From Pratylenchus scribneri (taxonomy: Eukaryota; Nematoda; Chromadorea; Rhabditida; Pratylenchidae): 64,000 bases of DNA. The stretch covers positions 1 to 64,000 of the forward strand of contig JAQSEB010000201.1 in the NCBI GenBank assembly GCA_030063045.1, read 5' to 3'. Below the pieces are notes generated by a model. It was not told the origin of the DNA. It made no database searches and worked only from the letters and a program-made list of their open reading frames with translations. Every line of letters starts with the position of its first letter. Position 1 is the first letter of the stretch. Below, in pieces: positions 1-13,000 of the stretch. A program made the translations under genes and the position numbers.

Positions 1-76
1 CATTAACAAATTGAAGAATTTTTTGGTTTGAATGAATTAATTTAATCAAAATTTCCAAAAAAAAAAATTTTTCCAG

Positions 77-769
77 ATTTTTGCGAATGCCCCAGTGAAT
101 AATTTACTCACCACTTTTCTCATTTTTGTCACTGCTGCTTTTTTGGGCATTTTTTTCAATTCTCTTATAATGGATTTTCGAGTAAATTTTTTATAAATTT
201 AAAAATTAATTAAATTTAAATTAATTAAAGTTTGATGAATTGCGCCGTTTACTTTCATTGGAGAATTCCTTTCCAAATCCAATTGATCCGAACACACAAC
301 GATTGGCCCAAGCATTGTTGGAAAGGCTGGAATTGGCAAATTCCTCTCAAATTGGATTGCATCGACTTCAATTGGTCAAATTTAATTTTTTTTAATCATC
401 CGAATATATCATCAAAAGACAATTTTTTATATTTTCAGCTTTCAAAAATTAATTAAATTTTAGTAAAAATTTTCGGTTGAATATTTTAATTCATCTTCCG
501 AAAATTTTGAGAAATTTCCAAAATTTTATAAAATTTCAATTTAAAATAAATGTAAAATTGCAACTAAAAAATTTCAGATTTTCACCGGCCAATTCCCAAT
601 AATTTTTGCCATCATTGGAATATTCAATCAAAATATTATTCAAATAATTTTATTCATTTCTTTCATTTCCATTCTCATCTTTTTAATTACAATCGCATTC
701 AAAGTGGCAAAATGGATGAAATCAAGGAATTATAAAAATCGCATACTTTCGATGATGAAAAATATTTGA
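77..769 (+). CDS. 3' end of an unrecognised multi-pass membrane protein
   Basis: Three phase-0 exons can be joined: 77-181, 231-374 and 578-769, ending at TGA 767-769. The first follows a TTTTCCAG acceptor and encodes a hydrophobic segment (TTFLIFVTAAFLGIFF), probably membrane-spanning. The second encodes a hydrophilic, helical stretch beginning FDELRRLLSLENSFPN. The third encodes one or two membrane segments (FPIIFAIIGIFN, then IILFISFISILIFLITIAF) and a basic tail ending RILSMMKNI. The 5' part lies outside the window. The gene could be a receptor or another polytopic protein; I do not recognise the family. The exon chain is well supported by phase and splice sites. Confidence 0.6.
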
Positions 770-1360
770 TAGTAAATTGTAAATTCCATGAATATTTTTT
801 TATTTTTTTTATCAATTTTTTATGATGGGCGATTAAACTTGATACTATATAAAAGGATTTTTTTGATTTTTTTAGAAAAATTTTCAGCAAAAGTTATTTT
901 TACCCAAAGATATTTTTATGCCGTGCCTCTTGGCCTTTTAAATTGTTGGAACTTAAGCATTTTATAGAGATTAGCATTAGGTTAGCAAGGATAATTTTAA
1001 GTATAAAGAAAGGGGAAAGGATAAATATGAAATAAAAAAAAGTAAATTTTACGAAATGGAAAAAAATTTGCAAAAGTGCGAAAAAATTCTTGTCTAAAAT
1101 TTTTCATAAATATACCGAAAACTTAAATCATAATTAAAATTTTATAAAACATTCATCATTATATAAATTTATCATTTATATATTTAAATAGTCTAAATAT
1201 TGCATATTTTCATTCTTCACCAGGATAAATAATATAAAAAAATAATAAATATTTAAAAATTAGGAATATGTAATATTCATAAATACCCCCGAAAACAAAT
1301 AAAAATTAAATCCATCATATTTTCATGACACTTCTTTTTCACAATCTTCATCCGTTAAAT

Positions 1361-4300
1361 TTAATATTTTTCGTTTTTAATTTGAGCTTTGGCCAAATCA
1401 TCGGCAATTTTGAATTCCGAAATGACGGCATAATGGTCGGATGGCCATTCATTTTTGTAATGATTTGGAACCAATTGCATTTGGTCAGAGGAATTGCCGG
1501 CAAATGTAAAGGAATTGATAGGGACGATTCCATCACTGGGCAAATAGAAAATGAAGTCAATTCGATCTTGTGGCTCCGGAATTTGCTCATTCCATTCTGG
1601 TCCAACTTTTTTTCTGATGGTTGACCAAGTGTAACCTTAAAATTTTCAGTTTAATATACATTTTCTGAGATAATATCTCTGCTATGCTCATGGTTATTAG
1701 AATGGATTAATGATAAGCGTAAGAAGAGTCCCTATGACAAAGGGTTGACAATTGTTTTATTTAATTTGATTCCTACATTCATTTGCGATAAAAAATGTCG
1801 ATTTTAGACAATAAAAATGTTTGCAAAATTCAGTTTTTTTGAAAAATTAATTGACTCCAATAAACCCATCATTTTCAAATTGCTACATTATATAATTAAT
1901 CCAATAGCTTATTCAATTGGGAATAGCCCAAATTGTTGCCGCTTATAATAACTCATCAATACTGAAACATTTGGAAAGATTTTATTATCAAATTAAAAAA
2001 GCTTATTCTTGGCTATCTAATGATGCTAGTATTGTAAAAAAAAGATTCAAGAATGATAGAATTGTGCCCAAAAACCTGGTTTAGACCTTAATGTGTTATA
2101 ATAACAAGCGCAAGTTTTGGTTTACCAAATTCAAACAATTTCCATTTTTTTATTTTAACCTATTTCAAAATAAAATTTTTAACACTTTTATTTGATTTTA
2201 AGGCATTGAATTATTTTATGCCCATAATTTGCAGCCATTAATTTCTTCATTTAGATGTTGACATAAATTTTATGTTCCAATTTAAAAAAAATACAAAAAT
2301 TACAGAACCAGGTTCAATGATTGGATCCGGATGAATTTTGCGAAATGAATCTTCAAAGCCGGCATCCATAAATAATTTGGTGGCTGGCCATTCCACTGCC
2401 CAACCCCCATGCAAATATCTTTAAACAATTTTTGCTATAAAAATTCATCTAAAATCCAAATATACTTGTTCGCCTCAATCCAATCCAAATGTGATGGGGC
2501 ATTGAAATCGCCGGCCACAATTAACGGCTGTTTATTGGCCAATTTCATTTGCTTTTTGAATTCCTCAGTTGCCAACAATTGTTCAATGTTTTGTACTCGT
2601 CCTGAGAAAATTTCTTTTATTTTTCGTAATTAGCCGGCATAAATTAGATTGAAATTTCCGCAAATCAAAAGAATATATCTTTAAACCAAATTTTATAGCA
2701 TTTTATATACTATAGAGGGTTGGACAGAGTCGGTTTTTCGAACATGTCAGTTTGAAAATCCGGTTTTCGGTTTTTGATAAATATCTCTTTTCGGTTTCTC
2801 CTATTTAAAGTTATTTTGAGCAACTTCTACAAATCGAACATGACTCTGTCTAACTATAATTATATAGCCCAAATTTTTGGATGAATTTTATAGAGGAAAT
2901 AATTAACGAATTTGGTTGGAAATTGACAAAAAAAAAATTTAAGAACATTGAAACAGCACAATATGACAATATCGGATAGTTTTCGTTTTTTTGGCGATAA
3001 CATTATGTTCATTTATGTTTTTTAAATCATCCATTTTGATATCAAAAAACTTTACCGAAAGATCTTATTAATCTAATGGTAATTTTGAAGATTGCTAGAA
3101 AATAATCCGCGAAATCGTTTAAACTCCATCTATTAAAACAAACCATATCCCCATTTGTTCCATTCACTGGCCGTTATTTGTTCAATGTTTGTAATCAATT
3201 TATTGTAGGCTGCATATGGCCCAAAGGATCGATATTCCAAATGAAGGGAATAAAATGAGACCAATTGGCCATTTGGCGGATTCAATTGGATGGTTGCGCC
3301 CATCCCAGAATTTACAGAAGATTTGTTCGCAAATTGGTCTTCGTGGAAGAGAAAATCCGAAAAATTTCGTTTAAATTGAAGATGCACAAAACTTAAAAAG
3401 GAGAATTTTTTGATGTATTATATTGACATGGAATGTTAGGTGGGATGAAATTTGCTCAATAAATTTTATCACTTTAAGTAAGGCCAAAATGAAAGCAAAA
3501 AGATACTTGTTAATTATCTACAATCAGTGTTAGGTCCCTCAATAGAGGAAAAATAGTAAGTTCCATGTTAATCCGGTATATGGTTATGGTCAGTAAAAGG
3601 GATAGGGTAACATCTCTCATCTCATATATTCATAACCCAAATCCTAATCATTTATGAGTGGGACCCCTCATAAAAAAACCCTGAGATAATTAAAATGTAT
3701 CGGCAGAAATACTGTCTAGAATATTTTTTGGCTATAAATATAAATGTCAGGCCATGTTGATCCATCATTTTTGGCATTTAAAATATTCAAAATACTTTTA
3801 TGCTTAGTCGTTAGGATTATCGTTAAATAAATTGTCTAATGAGTAGAAATAGTGTGCCAAAAAATTGCGTAATTTACTTATATTTGTGTCGTATAGTATT
3901 AAAAAATTTTCAAAATATATTTAGCCGTATTCAAAAAGATGATGAAATTATTCAATGACTTATCAAAATTGTATGATCAATATAACTTTTATTGAGCAAA
4001 TTTGCATCAAAATTGCCCAACTAATTTCATGGCTAACCCTTTGTCCGAAACGAATTTATGCTTTGTGATAATGACACTATCCGGTCTTTTTGCCTTTGGG
4101 TCATAAGCGCATTTCCACACTTTTGGGCCCAATAAATTTGTTATTGTTTTGGCCACATCCGTGCTATTCACTTCCTTTAATTTTTTAAGTTTATTCAAAT
4201 TTTAAAATTTAATTTTTCATTTAAAGTTTTTAAACACAAAATAGATTAACTTACGAGAAAACAAATATTGTCAACAAAATCGATTTCTTTTTTTTCGAAA

Positions 4301-5357
4301 AAAAACTATTTAATGCTTGTTCATAAGCCCTTTAAAACTTTTATCTACAATTAGAACTCATCGAGATGCATGGATTGATCTACTATTGCCATGGTTTTTA
4401 TCAATATTGAAGGCATTATAAAACTTCTAAATATTATTTGGCTTTTGGCTTATAACTCTTTCAATTTTTAGCTAAACTATGGCAATTTATAGGTCAATCG
4501 ATGCGTGAAGATGAGTTCTATTGAATGGTTTAAGGTTTATAGGGTTTATGATCAAGAATTAAAAAGTTGCATTGTTTCCGATAAAAGAAACCGATTTTAT
4601 CAACAAAAAACGGCACTTGTATAACTGGGAAGAGTGAAATGTCCTCCTTTTGGGTCATCAGGATTAGGCTAGGATTTAGGATTATTAGAGCTCATTCAGG
4701 GAGATGATATCATCTCATGTTCTCACGAAACCCCGAATAACCCTATATTTAGAGTTCTGATGATCCAAAGGGAGAACCTTTCACTTTTTGCCTTCACAGC
4801 AATAAGGAGATACAAAACAAATCATATATACAAATGTCAAAAAATTCGCCCGTAAATTAATAATCTAGAAAACCTGTAAAGCCACAATGTCCGGATCGGT
4901 TGCCAGAATTTGTTTGGCAATTTTCTCCAAACCATTTTCAATAAATGCACCTGACATCTTTATAATTCCACTATTTAATATAATTCCAAAACAATTCAAC
5001 CCAAATATTGAAGCTCATAACCCTCAAAGTTCGCCAGTCTTGATTCGGCAAAATTGGGCCCCCAGTTTTAAATGATTTGGCCAATGCATTTTCATCGTAA
5101 TTTGCTGGAGAATTTTGATGGAAAACAAAAAACAAGACCAAAAGGAGGAAAAAAAGAAGACAAGCATAAATTTTGATGGAATGCCGAAAATGCCGAAAAT
5201 AGCCAAATTCGAAGAAATTGTTAAAATTGTTGCTGCCATTTCGGCCAATTCCTCTTTCGCCACCTCTTCGATGACTTTGCCCTCCTTTTTCTACATCTTC
5301 CTCTTCCCCATTCTCTTCCTCATCTTCGTCTTCCAATTCCGCATCTTCCGCCGCCAC
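1361..5357 (-). CDS. EEP-superfamily (DNase I-like) phosphodiesterase with N-terminal membrane anchor
   Basis: Exons read on the minus strand are 5357-5001, 4957-4874, 4174 to about 4019, about 3390-3144, 2601-2466, 2418-2309 and 1635-1361. The N-terminal part is very acidic, then basic, followed by a hydrophobic anchor (LLFFLLLVLFFVFHQ), so the catalytic domain is probably lumenal or extracellular. Domain hallmarks appear in order: RVMSFNIW then a W-x-S-G-type segment, DPDIVALQ, SFYSLHLEYRSFGPYAAYNK, VAGDFNAPSHLDW, PQDRIDFIFYLPSD and WPSDHYAVISEF. These match endonuclease/exonuclease/phosphatase folds; DFN and SDH carry catalytic Asp, Asn and His residues. The family includes nucleases, sphingomyelinases and nocturnin-like enzymes, and I cannot choose a substrate. 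No in-frame ATG is visible in the first exon, so the start lies in an upstream exon. The junction between the third and fourth exons was not resolved. The other junctions agree in phase. Confidence 0.85.
2710..2862. repeat. small inverted-repeat element in an intron
   Basis: The ends GTTGGACAGAGTC and, inverted, GTTAGACAGAGTC frame about 150 bp inside an intron of the EEP gene. The length and the terminal inverted repeats suggest a MITE. No target-site duplication was established. Confidence 0.4.
4261..4611. repeat. foldback element in an EEP-gene intron
   Basis: The left arm (ATTGTCAACAAAATCGATTTC) is echoed in inverted orientation at the right end (GAAACCGATTTTATCAACAA). The arms continue inward through a CTCATCGAGATGCATGGATTGATC-like core and its complement. 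The same core motif occurs in other foldback elements in this window. Confidence 0.5.
4633..4785. repeat. MITE-like element, about 153 bp
   Basis: Terminal inverted repeats: AGTGAAATGTCCTCC...GGGTCATCAG at the left pairs with CTGATGATCC...GGAGAACCTTTCACT at the right. It lies in the second EEP intron seen here. The interior is AT-rich with scattered TTAGG-like words. Confidence 0.5.
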
Positions 5358-5923
5358 CGTGGCAAGACGTTGATATTTGGGCGCGATCGTGTTTAAATTT
5401 GGGTGAAAAATTTAGGAAAAAAAGCTAAATTTTGATAAAAATTTAAGCTATAATATTAAAATACCGATAAAAATGCGAAATTTTAGGTTAAATTTGCGTT
5501 CAGTTACCTAGGGATTAATAATTTATAAAATTTTTTATTGAGAAAAATTAGTAATATAAGGAAGAATATTAATTATATTTCTATTAAATTTTTAGAGGGT
5601 AGATAAGAAAATTGGGCCAAATAGGCCAATAAAATGAATTCATCGATTTTTACATGCAATCAAAACAAATAATCCATTTTTAAAAGCGCATTGGTAAATA
5701 AATATTTTCTATTTGCCTGGGAATGGGCCAAATTAAAAAGAGGAAGATTAAAAAGGGAGACTGAAATAAAATGATAGAAAAGAAATAAAATTTTAGTACA
5801 AAAATTTGGTAAAATCCTAAAAGTTTTTAGTACCAAAATATGTGTAAAAGTCGCATTTAAATTTTCAATCATACCGAAAATATTTTAAATTTGATCATTT
5901 TAGAAATATCTAAACAATTTTTA

Positions 5924-8900
5924 ATGGTGGAAGAGAAATTAGAAGCGAATCGACCTTGGCTTCATCCAAACAATGAAATGGATTTACATTATTTTGGTGA
6001 ATATATTTTAAAAATAATAAATATAAATAATATTTATTAGGCTTCAAAAAACACAATTGGAATCCATCCAAAGAGCATGGTGTTTATCTTTACGATCAAG
6101 AAACCATTGAATATTGTCTACGAAGAGCGAAATTCTTTTCCGACAATGGTGATATGAATGCATCCAAAGAGGAATATGCAAATTTGGCAATGAAGGCACC
6201 GAACAATATCATGGTTTTGGAGAAATGTATGGAATTTGAGTGCAAACAGGGAAATAGCACTGCGGCTGAAGAATATTTATGCTGTTTGATATGTTTGGCA
6301 ACGGATAAAAAAGCTTATATAGAGTAAGTTTTTTAGATTTGATTTCGGTACTCACCAATTATCATGTGCAGAATTTTAATTTTTTTTTGAAAATCTTTAT
6401 TTTATTATTTATATTTCATTCTAAAACGATGAAAAAAAAATAAATATTTTAAGATTAGAATCTTATGACAAATTTTTAGGGGTAAAAATGGTATTTTTAA
6501 TTTTAAGGATGCAAAATCTACACTTAGATAATTAACAAATAAGTTAGTACATTTAATTTTTTTGCTCACCATATTTTTCGAATTGGCCCAATTCATTAAA
6601 TGCTTTCTTAACAGGGCGTTAAGTTCTTTCTTATATTTTAATATCAAATGAATGATCAAAAGCAGAATTGACTCAATAGAAAAAAAAACGAAAGCTTTTA
6701 AGCTTTTTTCCTGATTTTTCTGTTCACAATTTTTTCCCAATTTTCAATCGAACTCAATACCCAATAATTCTTTCTATTATTAATCTACCAAATTAATGCT
6801 ATACAATTATACAGGCTACTAAATTCTAAGCTAATATTAAATTTAAAAGTTAAATTAATGCAAAAATGCTATTCAACCTAAATTTATACAGAAAGCGTGC
6901 AGCTCTTCTGCCAAATGTGGACCATTGTGATGATTTTCGGGCAGCAGATATTGAACAGTTTTTGGAGAAATATAAAAATTTGCCTCCAATTTCGGATGAA
7001 ATACTTGAAACCAGTAAAATTCCTTCATTGCACGACTCACATATAACACTTTGGCAATTGAGGGAAATAAATTGTCAGTGGATGATGTTCAAGCCATTAA
7101 AAATGATCGAAATCGAGCATTGCGCGTAAAGGAGGGAATGGATTCGGACCATTTAGAGGTTCATGGAATGTTGGATGTACTTAATTATATTGAAAGAAAG
7201 GAATATACTATCAAGGATTTGTGCGAAAATTTTGATTTGGAGGTGAAATTTTAATGTATTCAGAATTCAGATTAAGAAATAAAAAATAAATTTTCTAATA
7301 TGTGAAGCTTTAAATAAAAAAAATATTTTGGTATTCAATTCATATATATAAATAATAAATTATATTTCATAATAATATAATTTTGAATAATATTTTCTGA
7401 AGGTTAGGGCTAGGGAATTTTCGAAATTTCGGCAAGTAATATTAATTAATATAGAGATGAGAATGGGCGCATTTTGATCAAAGTATGGTGGATTAAGTCT
7501 ACGAAATTTCAATTTTGGACTTAAAATAAGGTTTATGAAAAACTGAAAAAGTAACAAACCAATAACAATTTGGGTTTAAACAACGGTTCAGCTTTTTATA
7601 ATAACGTCATACGGTTTTAAGAATATTCATAAAATAAATTGACCAAGCTGAGTTGAATGAACCCTTTTTCGTATTTATATACGAAGCCTAGATTTCCAAA
7701 ATAAACTGACAATTCTAGACTAAATCTAGAAATGTTCAATTTACATTTAATAAAATATTCAAAATTTATTTAATAATTTCAAATATATTATTTATTCAAG
7801 GAATTGAATTATTTACATTCAATAATGCTGCGCGATAAGCCAAATGATGCGGGAAAATTGCGGCAAAAAGCTGTTTGGTTCGATGGAGTACCATTTGAGC
7901 CAATTGATTTTAAATTTGTTCCCGAACAAATGGCTCATTTTTTCAAATTTTTACGCACCATAATTAATCAAGTGGAGAAGAACCAAATGAACGCAATGGA
8001 ATGCGCCACACTGGGACACTATTATTTGGTACGAATATTATTTTTAAATAATTAATTTGATCATAAATTATTACCTACTTTTAAAATTGTTATTAAAAAT
8101 TCGTCATTTTTTAGAATCGTAAAATTTTTTCCTGTCTATATCCCAATAATAAATTTAACAATTTACAACAAAAGTACTGGGAATTAAAATTGTTAAATTA
8201 TATGTTGATTTTTAATAATAAAAAAAAATTAACATTATTAAATTTTATAAATTATATTTAATTTCTAATAAATTTTTTTCAATAAATTTTCCTAATTTCT
8301 AAAACAGCTACACATTCATCCATATCGCGATGGGAATGGCCGAATGAGTCGTCTTCTTTTGAACATTTTGCTGGCGGCATATGGCATTCCCCCAATCATT
8401 GTGCCATTTGTTGAACGAAGAACATATATTTTGGCATTAAACCGGGCACATATGGGCGATTTGCGCACTCTGATTCGACTCATTTCACATTATGTGCGAA
8501 AAACTTTGTTGGTAGGTATTAATTATTATAAATTTTTATTTGCAAATTATATATTATCGCTTTCTATTCAATAAACTATAATGAATATTTAATTATAAAT
8601 AATTATAAAAAATAAAAATTTAATTATATAAATTTATTGGAATATTTCCGTTTTGCGACACCCTCACCAAAATGTATGAAAAAGACGCATCCTAGGGATA
8701 ATTTTGGGTGCTGATCACGAATCTGAGTTTGAAAATAAGCTCAAGCAATACTTTGAATTTATTTTAAGATTCCCTTGCTCCGATCCCCGAAACCCTAATT
8801 CCAATCTAACTAAGCCTTTATCCTAAGCAGAAATCTTTGCATTACATTCAAAAATAAATAAGGTCATTACTTTTTTATTTTTGAATTTTACCAAAAACTA

Positions 8901-9228
8901 ATGGTAGATTCGTGATCAGCTCATAAATGAACCTCGATTAAGCCATTATTTGATAAAAAAAAATTTTCGAAACTTTTTCCAGTTTAGTACCGAAAGAGGG
9001 ACCCTTAATTTTTTCAACTTTAAATTTCAAGTAACTCACGTCATTGACGTGATACGCAAAAAAAGAGCTCAAAATTGTGATCACAGCACTCAAAAAATTA
9101 CCCCTGAGATTTGGTGGGGATGTCGCAAAACGGAAATGAACCAATTTATTTTGACCTTTTTACATTTTTAACAGACTGCTGTACAACAACAAATGCCTTT
9201 CCCTGTGTTGGACACAGATGTGCCATAA
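5924..9228 (+). CDS. FICD: FICD-type Fic-domain protein AMPylase/deAMPylase, with apparent frameshift
   Basis: Exons: 5924-5996, 6041-6323, 6892-7242, 7801-8028, 8308-8511 and 9175-9228. The Fic motif is H-P-Y-R-D-G-N-G-R (within IHPYRDGNGRMSRLLLN), matching HxFx(D/E)GNGRxxR with Phe replaced by Tyr. An upstream TLAIEGN motif matches the autoinhibitory helix of class II Fic proteins, whose Glu blocks ATP binding. The N-terminal part (residues about 25-120) is helical and could be the TPR region of FICD. In animals FICD AMPylates and deAMPylates the ER chaperone BiP. No obvious signal anchor is seen, so an upstream exon is possible. Exon 3 is 351 nt, but both flanking phases demand one more base (or two fewer): the frame changes between 7012 and 7050, just before AIEGN. 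All other junctions are in phase. The last exon (TAVQQQMPFPVLDTDVP) is the least certain. Confidence 0.88.
8645..9136. mobile_element. terminal-inverted-repeat element in the last FICD intron
   Basis: About 28-bp terminal inverted repeats with few mismatches: TTTCCGTTTTGCGACACCCT at the left, and a matching GGGGATGTCGC...CGGAAA at the right. A second inverted pair lies inside (GCTGATCACGAATCTG near 8710 and AGATTCGTGATCAGCTC near 8907). The size (492 bp) and lack of an open frame point to a non-autonomous DNA element. No clear target duplication was found. It makes up most of the 663-bp intron. Confidence 0.65.
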
Positions 9229-10047
9229 AATGATTTCACATTATTAATTAAAGCCTGTCTATCTTCAGCATCAGCCATGACCCATCTTAAAGACTCATCT
9301 TTCTGAAAATCTGAATTTGTTCCAAAAACGATTAAATTCGTGATTTTTTTTATTATTTTTTATTTATATATTTATCATTCAATATTTTTGGTTATAAAAA
9401 TTTTGATAAATTAATAAAATTTTAAAATTAAGATGAAAATAAATAAAATTGCATGAACAAACCAATCCCTTTAGTAATGTAAGTTCCTATATTCAATTGG
9501 TCTTGTGCATAACAATAGTGGCCAAATTAATTTTATTTGAAAATAAAAAACGAATGTTTTTTACAGTTACATATTTGGGATAAATATGTAATTCAAGCAA
9601 TTATTGGGTTAGAAACGAAAATTTTATATAAAAGTAAAAATCAATTTTTATTCAATTTTTATATTTAATATCTTTAATTTGTCAAATCATTGATCAATTT
9701 TTATTATTCTGCTGACCACCGTAATTGTTACAATTTTTATTGCATTTTTCTTCCGACAAAATGAATATTGTTTCCGAATAATTGTGCGAAAATCTGCTCA
9801 AAAAACAATCAAGCAAATTTCCTCGATACACTGCATTAAGACATAATTGGAAAGACGTAAGGTGCGTAGGATAATGCCACTTTTCCTCCACACTTGCATA
9901 TATGAGAATGGCATCGGGCCATCATGATAAAAAAAGTGATCCGATCACTTTTTTGGATTTTTTAATACATTTTATACTTTTAATATGGAATGACTTGATA
10001 AAAATGAACAAATTTCCATAATAATGCTGCCATATTTTTTATTCCAA
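9229..10047. other. intergenic stretch between convergent FICD and bHLH genes
   Basis: AT-rich sequence with no gene I can support. A minus-strand open stretch (about 9313-9177, KDESLRWVMADAEDRQ to ICCCTAVC then stop) follows a good TTTTCAG acceptor but overlaps the last FICD exon antisense. A 65-codon minus-strand frame at 9694-9891 has no start and no partner exon, and probably lies in bHLH 3' UTR. Confidence 0.3.
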
Positions 10048-13000
10048 TTAATATCCAAATTTCCAATGCATCAAATTCTTTGTTATTAAAGTATTTTCTT
10101 CCTCTTCCATCATTTCCAATAATTGATAAACATATTGAATGCAAGCCCGCAAAATTTTCAACTTCGAAACGCGTTTTGTATTCTTGGACAATGATGGAAT
10201 CCTGCAATAAAAATTATTTTATACATAAAAGTGAATATTCTTATTTTACATTCTTTTGAGTATGTGGAAGGCCTGGTTGACGGTGTGAACTGCAAAATAA
10301 TTTTAACTAGCTCAGGAACGCGCGCTATCGCGCGCGTCCCTTAGCTAGTTACTTTTTGAATTGAACCAATATTTGAAATAATTAAATATAATAAAAAAAA
10401 TTAATAATAAATGAATAATTTTATGCTAAAAAAATAAATAGTAAAAAAATTCAATTTAAATATTTTATTCATCTCTCATCAACTTCATTAATTCTTATTC
10501 CCTATACTCATAACTCATTATCATCTTCATTCATCCCTTAATATTTTTTAGCACTATAATTTCCCTCCCTTTATTCTTTTTAATTCTTCATTTTCTCTTC
10601 TTTATGCTTCAACCTCTCCTCCAACTTTTATCTTCTAATTTATCTTTTCTCATCTTTATTCTCATTTATCTCTTTCATTCCCTTTCATTCTTATGTTCAT
10701 CCTTTCTAATCATTTCATTCATCTCTTTTCATCCTATTCATCGCTCGCATTCTCCCATTCATATCTTCTCATCCTCACATTCATCCCTCTCAACCTCACA
10801 CTAACATCTCTCTTCCTCTTATTCTTCTCTTCTCATCCTCCCATTCATCCCTCACATTCTCCCATTCATCCCTCTCATCCTCCCTTTCATCTCTTCTCAT
10901 CCTCTCAGTCATATTTTCTCATCCTCCCATTCATCCCTCTCTTCCTCTCATTCATCTCTTCTCATCTTCTCGTTCATATTTTCTCATCCTCCCATTAAAA
11001 CCTCTCTTCCTCTCATTCATCCCTCTCATCCTCCCATTCATCTCTTCTCATCCCCCATTTATATCTTCTCATCCACCCATTAAACTCTATCTTCCTACCA
11101 TTCATCTCTTCTCATCCTCCCATTCATCCCGATCATTCATCTCTTCTCATCCTCCTATTTTCATTCATCCCTATTCATCTTCCTATTAATCCCTTTTCAT
11201 TCCCATTCATTCTTATTTTCCTATTCATCCATTCTCATCTTCCTATTAATCTCTTCTTTCATATTCATCCCTATTCTTCTTCCTATTCATCCCTTTTTTT
11301 CGCATCATCTCTTCTTATTTTTCCATTCATCCTTTTTTATCTTCTCGTTCATTCTTCTCATATTCCCATTCATCCCTTTTCATTTTCACATTCATCACTT
11401 GTTTACAATAATCTCTTTTCATCTTCTCATTCATTCTTTTCATCTCCCCATTCATCACTATTCATCTTCTCATTCATCTTTTTCATCTTCCCATTCATCA
11501 CTAATACATTTTTATAAGAATAAATTGCAATTCAAAGAATTTCGACATCTTCTTGAATAAAAAATTGGGGAATGATGAATGAAGGTGAATTCTTTCAACC
11601 ATTTTTTGTTAAAGAAATTGTTGATATTAAAAATGAAAATTGCAATTTTATAATTAAAAAAACAATAAATTTAATTGTCGCTATCATTTAATTGCCATTA
11701 AAATAATTCTCGGCTATTGCAAACAGTTAAAAAATATTTTTTCTCATTTAATTTGTTGAAATTTTTCTCAAATTGCAGCTTATTTCATTCTAATTTCCTT
11801 TATTTCTTTATTCCTTATCCTATTTATTAAGATTGAGTGGATGTGTGAAGATTGAAAAAAGAAATTAAAAATTGTATTGTTTTCTGTCATTAAAATTAAG
11901 ATAAAAATGATGCATTTTATTCTTTTCCTTTTTTGTGTTCCGAATTGACCCTGCTATTTCAGAAAAATAAAAAGAAAATAAATCTATTTAATTAATTCTA
12001 AAGAAACTTTCCAAGGTGCTTTTAATCTTTGGGAAATTTCAGAACTGTTGCAGGCAGTAGAAGTAAATAAAAATAAATAACTGAAAACAAATTTCATAAT
12101 CAAAGATTAGTTGCAGTATGGATTAGAAATAAAAATTAATAAAGAACTGAAAAAGAATATGCACATTTTTTATTTCTTTATCCTAATTTTTCTTTTTCCT
12201 TTTTTATACTTTATGTCTAAAAAATGTTTTTCTCTGTTTCTTCTAAAAAAAACAAAACGCCAAGTTCAAAATAATTTTTTATAACAAACCAACAGAAAAT
12301 TATATATAGGATAATTTTATTATTATTTTTTTTAAAAATTAATTTTTAATCTGAATTCAAAATTTCGATTTATATGTAAAAATTTTAATTCTATTCAAAA
12401 ATAGTCAATTCTTTATCTAATAAAATTTTATTGAATTATTTTGGTCATATGGAATTATTTATTATTGTTATTTTAAATTTTCAATCTTAGCTTGGGTTAA
12501 TGTTCATGCTTTTATTTAGGCCAAAAAAATAAAATAAAATTATGGTCACAAAATAAAATAATTTTACCTTGCTTCCCTAATTATTCTTAATTTTTCCTAA
12601 TTATTTTTATTCAGTTTATTTTTTTAGGTTTTCCCAATGTAATCGACCTTAATTTAAAAATTATGTAAATTAACATTTTAAAAATATTATTAAATATTCA
12701 GATTCTTTTTTTATAATTGACTATTCGGAATTAATTGTATTAAATTTAAAAAAAATATTAAATCATTTTAATTAATCCTAAAACTATGCATGCCTCGATT
12801 TCTTTCCCGTGCATTTCTCCGTTCAACCGAAGAATATGGTTTCATTTTGGCTCGCAAATGATGCTTTGAATTTGAATTTCGCGATGCAAATTTTTTACGA
12901 TTTTTTGTTCCACCACTGATGCCAATATTGGCTACTTTTGATGAAGATTGTTGTTGTCTTTCCTTTATAAGTCCCTTTAAAAATATTAAAAAATTAGATT

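Noticed and set aside
5924..9228. Bacterial origin (horizontal transfer) of the Fic gene
   Set aside because: It has many introns, an inhibitory AIEGN motif and a layout typical of animal FICD.
10604..10998. Long hydrophobic ORFs in the pyrimidine-rich repeat
   Set aside because: They are Ser/Leu/His-rich by composition only and lie inside the bHLH intron.
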